Made by a program: the position numbers and the translations under genes
Origin: Undaria pinnatifida
Taxonomy: Eukaryota; Sar; Phaeophyceae; Laminariales; Alariaceae
Assembly (NCBI GenBank): GCA_012845835.1
Contig: JABAKD010000006.1
Location: forward strand, 4,955,044-5,019,043
Length of the DNA stretch: 64,000 nt
Direction of reading: 5' to 3'
Shown: positions 10,455 to 20,700 of the stretch, piece by piece
How positions within the stretch are numbered: the first letter of the stretch is position 1
How the letters are laid out: every line of letters begins with the position of its first letter
The notes under the pieces: model-generated
The model's database searches: none
The model's input: only the letters and a program-made list of their open reading frames with translations
What the model was told of the DNA's origin: nothing

Positions 10455-11215
10455 ATAATTTTCAAGGACGTCAGCCGTGAGTTCGACGAATTTCAGGTCA
10501 ATACTCATCTTTGCAAGCTGCGTTGTTGGTACTCATAACATACTATATGGGTGATTTTTTTTATTGGGAGGTGTCCTATTTTTTGTCCGCTATAATGGTA
10601 AGTGTTGGTGTTTATACTTTAGGTGGGGAATTTTGAGCTAGGTAAAACATCACATCTATTTTATAATTTTATTACTGTAGTTTCCACTATACTGCTTTAT
10701 CATGTGTATGGTAGGCGGCTTATTATTTTTTTTCTCCCCCCGGCTTTAATATCGGGAAGAGTACGAATACATAATACTTATTATTAGTTATCTATATGTT
10801 GCTCTTAATACAGCATTCGAGAAATAAAGTCAGCTACTACTCCCACCCCAAAAAGAATAAAAACTCTGTGGGACACGAACCCACTGCTCCAAATTGATAC
10901 GCCGTCACTCTAATATGTAAATACATGTATAAATTTTCAGGACGTCAGGTGTGAGCTCGACGAATTTCAAGTCAGTACTCATATTTTGAATCTGCTTGCT
11001 GGTACTTGTACTAAGCTATGTGGGTAAAAAAAATTATGGGAGGGGTCCTTTTGCTTTATAAACAAATGTTTTTCTCCGCTACAATGATTGGTGTTGGCAT
11101 TTTTACTTTACGAGGGGAATTTTGAAGTAATCTATCGTATCTATTTTATAAATTTATTTCTGTAGTTTCCACTATATATTGCTCTACCATGTGTGTGGTG
11201 GATGGTTTACGCACG
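10455..11215 (+). repeat. Diverged direct duplication, unit about 280 bases
   Basis: 10,455-10,735 and 10,925-11,215 match along their length in the same order: TTCAAGGACGTCAGCCGTGA, then TTTATACTTTAGG-type, then CTGTAGTTTCCACTATA, then CATGTGTATGGT. Both copies start with the short core module found elsewhere in the window (CAGCTGTGAG...CTTTGCAAGCTG). The spacer at 10,865-10,905 contains a tRNA T-arm-like stretch on the minus strand (GGGTTCGTGTCCC). Confidence 0.7.
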
Positions 11216-12600
11216 GATGGCTTGGTCAGGGTTGTTGGTACTTGTGGTTAAGTGCGTAAGTAAGTTTTCTCTACCTGGGGGTGTTTTTATATCATTATTC
11301 GTTCCAGTAAGTGGGTCGCACAGACCAAAAGACAAGACAGACGGGCACCACACGAGTTTCTTCGACAGAGGCCACCTAGGTAGACCTTCTGTAGGGAATA
11401 CCCTAGGTAGGCTTGGGGAACAACAGAACAGCACGGTGTGTTTGTTTTTAGTGAACCAAGGGGATACGGAAAAAATGGCGCGCGGCTGACGCAAAGGGAG
11501 CGACGTGTAAAAGGCGAGGAGGGTGGGGTCGCGGGCAAATAAATGCCGCGTGCGTGCCGAGCGAGCACGAGGAGCCTCTTCGTTGGCACTTGCCTAGGGT
11601 ACCAGGTATTCGTACACGAAAAGCCTCTTCTCTATTGGCACTTCTATAAACTAAGGTGCGTTAGACTAGAGAAAGAGATTTTGCTGGTCTGAAACCCCAG
11701 TTTCGCCACAGGTGCATGCCGGCAGCAAGAAAAAAAAAGTGCGCCAAAATGGTAAAGCAGTTCTACTCCCAATCACCAGCACCCGAAATTGCCTTGCTTC
11801 GCGGTGTGCATGCAGGATATCAGCCATTGGCAACGACAGCAGGCGACAACCGGCGGTACACATGCTACAAGACCGCGGTTTGACCTCCTTGACACACCGC
11901 GCCCCAACCTTAACAATAGCACAGTATGGCCCGAATATGTCGGTTGACGGTCTTGTCTTGACCCGTCAAGGCGTCTTTGGACTTATCATAATAGTTTAAG
12001 TGTGTGGAGTTCCTTGACGGCTGCCCGTCAACGGGAAAGAGTGCCGTCAACGGACATCTTCGGTATGGCCTAAAGAGGCCTTGACACAGGCAAAGACGGT
12101 ACGAGACCGCGGCTTGACCCCCTGACTGACGACGCCCTGCATTAAAACTAACTCCAAAAGAGATCCTTCTAGTGCCGGTCGTCCGCTATAGGGTCTGTAA
12201 AATCGCTCGCTACAGATGGGGGCAACCAGTAGTGGCAGTATGCGGAGTAGTGCCGGTTGCCGCTGTAGTGCCGGTATTTCCGGCCGGCACACCACTGTGA
12301 GCCAAAAAGAGGCATTGACGCAAGAAGCAATGCTAGGAGACCGTGGTTTGGCCCCAAGGGCTTGCTTGACAGACCGCGCCCCTACGCCAAAACCAGTACA
12401 AGGCAAAAAAGGGCCTTGCACCATGCTAAAAGATCGCAGCGGGGCGGCATCTTTGATGTACAGCCGACTTCATAAAAACGAAAAAATAGCAGCAGACACC
12501 AATACCAGTCTGTCCGGAACCGTGAGAACCGTTACCCTTGCAGTACACAAACGGACCTTACACTTCCGGGCAAAATAATACAGTAGACGCAAGGGTTTCC
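11216..12600. other. 3' flank of presenilin with degenerate repeats
   Basis: No gene is supported. Between about 11,860 and 12,440 a degenerate unit recurs at least three times: AAGACCGCGGTTTGACC, GAGACCGCGGCTTGACC and GAGACCGTGGTTTGGCC, each followed by a GACNNACCGCGCCCC-like block. Near 11,960-12,055 and again at 13,670-13,820 and 61,690-61,850 a CCGTCAA/TTGACGG-rich dispersed repeat appears. I could not pick out a polyadenylation signal for presenilin with confidence. Confidence 0.45.
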
Positions 12601-14727
12601 TCAAAAGTACAGTGGCGTGTCGTTGAGAGCCTCTACGTACGGCTGCATGGAGAACCGCGTCAGCAAATAAAACACCGTCCCGAGGCCGATGGAGATGGGC
12701 AGAGCCTGCCGAGGAGGCGTTTGCCAGTGCGCAGGCGGGGCGGAGAGGGGGAGGGAGGGTAAGCCTACGCCGTATATTTATCCGGGCGAACGAAAGTAAC
12801 AAAGGTGGACCTCTACCGTAGCGTGTGTCCTATCTCACCGGCAAGGCCGTCCGGTAGGCGGCTAGCAGAACCAGGGCAGACCCCAGCCGCTATACCAAGA
12901 AGCACAGCAAAAATAATCAACTAATAGTCACGGCTCTCGGATTTTGACCATGAGTGTTACAGTACAAGCAATCACGTACCGTACCAGATAAACTAACCCA
13001 ACAAAAAATAATCATGTCTGTCGTTTCGTTTGATCACGAGTGTTTGAAGGCAACACGTACGTTGGAAGTAATCACGTACCGTATCAGAAAACCTAATCAA
13101 ACTAATAATCACGGGTCTCGCTTCATTTGATTATGAGGGTCAAAAGCAGTCACGTACTATTGTACCAGTAGAAAATAATCAAATCCAACCAAACTCACCG
13201 GCAAAGCCATCCTGTAGACGGCCAGCAACACAAGGGTAGCACCCAGACCAAAAACGATTACCACCACGCAAGCCGCCCACGCAGTAAAGCCGTACAGGGC
13301 AGCCTTCGACACCAAGACGCTATAGAACACGAAGTCTCCCAGTCCCTGAAAAAACAGATGAGATTCAGCCGCCAAAACACGTACGTGAAAAAAACAGATG
13401 AGATTCAGCCGCCAAAACACGTACGTACAGGTGAGGTGGGGTGGGATGGGATGGGGTGGAGTGGGGTGGGGTGGATTAGGGTTTGGTTAGGGCGGAGTGC
13501 GGTGCGAGGGCTCGCGTTGAGTTGGGTCGACGCCCTATCACGATGTACATATAAAGAACAAACGGAAAGCACAAAAACAACCTCGAAACCATAAAACACG
13601 ACTGGAGGTGCAAGTATCTGACATTTTTGTTGTGTGCGACGACCAGTAGAGTGACTCCCGTAGACCAACTATGTCGGTTGGCGGCACTCTTGCCCGTTGG
13701 CGGGATGCTGTCAAGGACATCCGTCAAGAAATTCCATACACTGAAACTAGAACATTTACTCAAAGATGGGCTTGACGGGCCAAAAGAGGACTAGACCTGC
13801 GCCGTCAACCGGCATGTTTGCCGCAAACCCGGCGAGCACTCACAAGCTTGATGGAGACACCCGTTTCGTCGTCGCCGTCTTGAGCGGTCGAAAAATCCAC
13901 CACTGTCGTGTCTGCACTCGCGCTTGCCTCCCCCCCACCTTCGCCTCTGCAAGAACGTACGGTTGGGAGTTCCATGGATGCGGGGAGGCACGGTGGTGCG
14001 GGAGAGCGGGAGGGAAGGAGCGAAGGAGGAAGCAGAAGAGGTTATGTGGTTGGGTAGAGGGGAGGGGGGGGCAGAGCATCGCACAAGCGTTAACATCACC
14101 AAAACAAAAGACAATCCGCAAAGTTGGTCCGCCCAAACACAACGGGGTATAGCACACATACCGAACGCACGAGAGAACAAAAAAAGGGAAAGTTCCGCAG
14201 AGCGGGAGGAGCCACAGAGAACTTTCCATAGGACGGGATAAATCGCAGAGAAAAATCCGCAGATCGATCACCTTGTTCCTGTCCCGCTTCTCCCCCCCCT
14301 CCCCGTCTGACCTCCTCCGACAAACGCCTCTTCCTCTCCTTCTTCCTCTTCTTCCGACTCTCTCTCTCCGTCCCCTCCTTCCCCGTCCTCGCCCCCCCCC
14401 CCCTGATTACCCGCGGACCCAGCCACTCCACCTCCGTTACCACTCCTGCTCCCCTCCCCCCTACGTCGACGTAGAACGCCACTACCACTACCACCACCAC
14501 CACCACCACCACCACCACCACCACCACCACCACCACCACCGTCTCCTCCAGCAGGGGGATCGGCCGCTTCTGGTGACTCGACGAGCTCCACCAAGGAGGG
14601 TGGATTTCCACTGCTATTTTCAGGCGCTACCAATGGAACCGTCGAGTCCGAATGCCCATCTACTTCTCCCCTTTCTCCTTCTCCTTCTCCTCCTCCCCCT
14701 TCTGCTCGTCCGACTTGCTGTGGCTGT

Positions 14728-14759
<32 letters not shown>

Positions 14760-17700
14760 TGGTTGCTGGCTGCCTTGAGATCGACCATTCCGGGAACGGC
14801 GCGAGGATCCGGCGGGGAGCTCGGCCTCGTAGAGCAAGCCCGGCATCGGTTCTTGATACTCCTATTTTGTAGGAAACATGAACAAAAAAAAGGCTGCTTG
14901 CTTTATCGCTTTTGGTTTTCATGGAAAAAAAAGTAAAAAATAAACAAAGTCGGTTGATTTATCTTTCGCGGGTACAAACAAAACATGAGCGGAAAAGAAA
15001 AACGTGTTGCTTTATTGGAGGCTCATAACCTGAAAGCACGATGCGTGTCGAGGCTCTGTCTTTTGTCACAAGAGATGCAGGAAGTGGCACAGAGTGAACC
15101 GTAAAGAATTATCTAACGAAGAAGAAATCATGCTTATTGAAAAAGGCACTTATGGCCACATGAGGAAACCAACTTGTTCGTTTGTTTTGTAGTTTTTTGC
15201 CCATCCCATCTATTACCTTAGCACTTTTGGTATTTCTCCTTCGCCTTCCCTAGACGTAACTCAGACCAGGGGTCACTAAGCAGGCTCCTCTCCCCCCTCC
15301 CCACTACTAGAAACCCAATAACAAAAAGAGATAGGTAATGGGGGAAGACGAAAGGAAGCGATCAACGTAGGCGAGGCCGTCCCCTCGCCATCACGGAACT
15401 ACGCCCACGCTACACGCAGACGCACTCTCAGCGATGTTGTACTGGCCGACGGTCCGGTCTACAGCAACGTCCCCTGATACCTACGTATCGTAAGCTAGCT
15501 TGCACGCCGACATACATATGTATATCAAATGTCCATATTCCAATATGGTGATGCTTTTGTTGCGGGCGATCGTCGGAACAACTTCAATTACAGCAGTAGT
15601 TGTGTTACTGCCGGCGACGGTTGTTGCGCTTCATATATAAAAAAAACAAGCAAAGACACATTTTTTCAAAAAAACATCACCGTCATTGGAATAATAGATA
15701 CCTAGCACGACAACAACGACGACGACGTAAACAGCAGCAACAACAACATCGACCGGGTCTGTTCTGCAGCAAAATAACAAAATACGACACAAACACAAAA
15801 GTCGGGGGAGGGGGACGTAAGCACACGACGAGAAGCAGGAACAAACATAATCTAAGGGGAAAACCCACAGAGAGCTACCCCCCCCCTTCCTCTCCCTCTT
15901 TATATCTAACAAACCTGCATGAGGCCGACTAGGGCCTTGAGCGGGCCACAGGGGGTGAGAACGGCGCATAAATCGTACAGCGCAAGCACTACTAGAAGGC
16001 ACCATCCTGTCCACTCCTCAAAGCGGCTTTTGGGTGGTGTTGGTAGTCATGGTGTTGTTTTTTATGGTGGTGGTGGAAGTGGTGGCGGCAATGGTGGTGG
16101 CGGCAATGGTGGTGGTGGTGGTGGTGGTGGTGGTGGTGGTGGTGGTGGTGGTGGTGGTGGTGGTGGTGGTGGTGGTGGTGGAGGAGGAGGTGGTGGCGGT
16201 GTTGGTGGTGGTGTTGATGGTGTTGGTGTTGGTGTTGGTGGTTGTGGCCGTGTTGATGTTGGTGGTGGTGGAGGTGGTGGTGGAGGTGGTGGTGGAGGTG
16301 GTGGTGGTGGTGGTGGTGGTGGCGGCGGTGTTGATGTTGTTGTCGTGGCATATTGGTAAGGTTGGGAGAGAGGGGGAGACACAAATAGGCAGACAGACAG
16401 CCGGAGAGGAAATAAGGGGAAAACAGAAGGAAAAAAAAAGCAAGAGATGCGGGGGGGGGGGGGGGGGGGGGGGGGCGGCGTTAGCATAACACGCAAACGC
16501 CTCCCGCATGCGACAAGCGGCAGGTCAATCAGGATACAAGTGCATGAGAAGAAGCCCAACACACAAGGATGTTTACGAAAAGCCATGTCAGTTTTTTGTT
16601 TCAATCGCGACCCGAACGCTGGCGCTGCACAATGCAAATGCAGCCCTCCCCCTTCCCCCCACTACCCCTGCGATACACCAGAGCACACACAAGTATAACG
16701 GTGGGATGCCAAAGCAACTGAGTTAAATCGACACACGACGCGTACGAAAATACGTGGAAGTGTGGTGAGCTAAAGGTTTACTTTTCCCCATCCGCCGGAG
16801 GATTAAAAAAAAAAAAAAAAAAAGCAACCGAAACCAGACCCGATAGCAGATCACCAACACAACCTAAAACACGACCAAGCGTAAAACCTGAAACTGGACC
16901 AAACACAAAACAGAAAAAAAAGCACCACAAAAAAAAAAAAAGAACCGAAAACCGTACAACTAAGCAAACAAAAGAACCAGTAACACAACAACCAGTACAA
17001 CAAAACACAGCCAAAAATGGCAAAAAAACAGAACCAAAAAGAAAACCAAAAAGAACACCAAAACAGAACCAAAAATTCACCTTCAAATTAAACCACTAGA
17101 TCCGAAAAAAAATCCAACCACAACCTAGTACGGCCAAAAACACAACCAAAAAACAAATACCCCATAAAAACGTTACCTTAGCTGCCAAGCCATGATGATG
17201 CTTGTCGCCACCAGGTACGCTTGAGTCACCACAGTCGGAATTCCCTGCCACACAACATAATGAGCGCAGAGATAGGAGAGTGAATTTTTTTTTTTCGTAT
17301 TTCGTGCAAGAATCGAGCCTCAAGTTCGTACCAGGTAGTATTTAACTTGCAATTTCGTAAGTACTGTGGCGTACTACTGTATAAACAACCACGCGAAATA
17401 TCACAAAATATCGACAAAAACTCGCGTTCACGTAACACCAACCGAAATAATACGAAATAGCGATAAAACCTATGTAACACCTTTAGAGCCCCGAAACCTC
17501 TCTACAGTACTCCCAAGTAATTTGGCCCCCCAAAAAGGAGTTTTTTGTAAAGGCGTAAACCCCTTGAGAGTCCTGCACTAGTTCCAAGTAATTTGGCCCG
17601 AGAAATGGGTTCCCAATTGTAAGGGGGCTACACCAACCCCGCGAAGTAACGCACCTTTTACTAAAAAACCTAAAGTAAGACAGCTTCTGGTAGAAGACGG

Positions 17701-20700
17701 CCACGACGCCAACAGCGGCGCAGTTCTACAGCATTCCGCAGAACATGACCGCACCGGAGACAAACAAAAACAACCAGAAGAAAAACTCGCGAAATAACAC
17801 ATTGACGTAAAAAAACAACTAAAATCAAACCTCGCGAAAATATATATATATATATTATGCCAAAACAAAGCATCACCGTACACCAACATTGCTAACTGAT
17901 ACAAAATATCGACAAAAAACAAACAAAAACATGCACATCAAACCAATCCCGCCAATGAACACACACAGCATACGAAAAAAAATCATCTCCGGGAAAAAAC
18001 AAAGATGGCGACGAAGGCCAGAAAAGCAAAGCTCCACAGCACGCCGGAGCACGTAAGCGCGTCGCACGACCGCCGGAAAACCAAAAGCCATCCTCGCAAA
18101 ATGACACAAAAAATGAAGAAAAAACACACACCGTGAGGTATATATAGCTCCAATTCATTTACATGGTCTCAAGTTCCAACAACCCCACCTCCTCCGTCCA
18201 AATGTTGGAGGTGTATCAATAAGGGGCAGGGGCGGTGCTCCGTCTCAAAAGGGATGCGTACCAGTCAAATGACTAAGGCAAGCAACAAATGAGTACGCCC
18301 CCCCTTAACATGCCCCCCCCCCCCCCCCCCACCATCAACTACTAGCATTTCGCACGCAGTAAGCTCCTATTGATTTATGCGACTTATCCCCCCTATACCC
18401 CCCCCCTCCCCTCGGCGGTCATACAAAAACCAAGTAACTACAAGATGTACATAATTAACTAATGCATTTCATAGTCGTCAGATTTTGTCCCCCTCAAAAA
18501 ATGGTTTTGTAGTTTCCGAGCATAGATTGATTAACATCACCCTGTTGACCCCGATACAAACTGTACTGTATGAAATTCTAAGGGGAGTCGCCGACCTATA
18601 TCCTTAATGAGGACACACACCCAGCAATGCGCGCGATCGGAGTATCACGCACAGCTTACAAAGACGAGTTTCGACGAACTCTTCGATCTCACAGCTGGAG
18701 TGTATTTTCATTTTTTGCCAACATACAGAACCCCGCGAAATAGCACAAAAAAATGATGCCAGATGGCGGAAACCACCTTATCTACGGCCCCGAAGACCCT
18801 CCCCACGCTGTTTCCAAGCAATTTAAATAACATTAGGAATACAACCGCGCGATATAGCACAAATAATTAACGAAATCACCTTATAAAACCCCTTCAGAGT
18901 CCCCAAACCCCTCCCCGTACTAATCCCAAGTAATTTGTCCCCATATACGTGCGGGTTTCCAATTATAAAGGGGGTACGTAGAGAGCCCCAAAACCCCTCC
19001 CCACATTAATTCCAACTAATTGACACCAAGTATATGAGAACCCCGCGAAATAGTACAATATTGATCGAAATTATCTTACTTCCTGTAGAGCCCCAAAAAA
19101 ACTCCCCACGTTAATTCCAAGTATACATATTTTTCCCCAGAAAAACGGGTTTCCAATTGCAGAGGGGTTAACATACCCTAAGGAACCGGAGCCACGTTTT
19201 TGGGGGCAAAAACACTGGGACGTAATACGCTGTAAGATCCTTTTCGAAAAGGAATAACCGCGAAATTTCAACACAGAACATTGATTTTAAAAAAAAAACT
19301 AGAAATCATCACCTTCTGGTAGAATATGGCGACGACGCCAAAACTAGAAATCATCACCTTCTGGTAGAATATGGCGACGACGCCAACTGCAGCAAAATTC
19401 CACAGCACCCCGTAGAACGTAATCGCATCGCAGGGCAGCTGGAAAACCTCCAAAGCCGAGCTCCAAACCGCTCCCCCCATCAGCCCCAGCAGGATGGCCG
19501 AGCTCATGGCCATGTATCCCCCCAGGCAACGCATGCACCTCAGCCAGTACATAGCCACGATAACCACCGTCGCGGCTTGAACAACAACGGCAGATAAAAT
19601 AGGAGGAAAAGGGGTCAGAGGGGGGGGGGGGTTCTCCATTATATCTCTCGCTATTCCAAGTTGAGGGGAGGGGGGGGGGGAGAGAGGAGGGGGGCGGGGT
19701 GAGGAGGGGGGGGGGGGTTCTCTTCCTCACGCTCATCGGGGGGGGGGGGGATGTTTTCTTCATTATTCTCTCTACATGCCGAGTTGAGGGCGGGGGGGGG
19801 GGGGGGTGTACTCAGCTGGTGCATGGCCGTAGTCTTATTACCACAGACCCTCGCATCCCTACTATGCTGGGATCATCGTGTTTTCACTAACCAGGAACAT
19901 ATTGCTCACACCAAGCGCGAAGCGCCGTGAGGTGTTCGGCGAGTCGCATGAAGGGTGAGAACTGCATCCTTCCAAGAACCGCTTGTAAGACGGACTTCGG
20001 CACCTTGTACCTACTTTCTTGCTTACGGGTGACAGCGCCAATGAGTCATACTTTGTTTTCCGGTGTGGGATGGGAAGGGGGGGGGGGGGGGGGGGGGTTC
20101 TCTCCCTCACGCCCGTCCTACTGATAGCTAAATAAGGAGGCGTGCAACGACAGGGGTATACCTTTTTTTGGCAAAAACATTTTCTGAATGACGGGGCTTC
20201 TTAACCCAAAATCGTCGGATGTTGTCACTATTGATTCGCAAATTATATACTCGTATATATACGGAGTAGTGTTTTGTATACCGGGTTGTACTTTCGTTTC
20301 ATCTCAAAATCAGTTTTTGGGTAGGGGTGTAGGCCTCCTCATGCAAGGAGGAGCCCACAGGAAATTATCGGTGCACCTCTACACCGAAGCATGTGTCTTA
20401 CGGGGTGGGGAGGGGAAAGGGGGGAGGCGGGGGGGGGGGGGGGCATGCATCCCCCAGCAACGCATGCACCTCCTCAGCCAGTACGTAGCCACAATCACAA
20501 CCGTCGCAGCTTCAACAGCACGTGAGAAAGATTAGCGGGTAGGGACGGGGACGGGGCAGGGGGGCGGGGGGAGGGGATGTGGAGGGGTGGGCCTTTGTTT
20601 TATCTCTCTCACTATCTCTCGTGATCTCTCTTAGGGGAGGAGGGCATGGGGGGGAGCGGGCCTGTCTCTTTCTCTCTTCCTCGCTCTCTTCCTCCCCCTC

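Noticed and set aside
10860-10930. Possible tRNA gene on the minus strand
   Set aside because: Only a T-arm-like stretch (GGGTTCGTGTCCC) and a vaguely similar preceding part are present; no full cloverleaf or CCA-proximal acceptor pairing could be formed.
12839-12912. Alternative last-but-one presenilin exon
   Set aside because: It lacks an acceptor and the GLGD catalytic half; the real exon at 13,199-13,345 joins in phase to the last exon to form PALP.
15919-16509. Long overlapping open frames of Gly, His, Val, Thr and Pro runs on both strands
   Set aside because: They are translations of the GGT microsatellite in a presenilin intron; composition is set by the repeat, not by coding.
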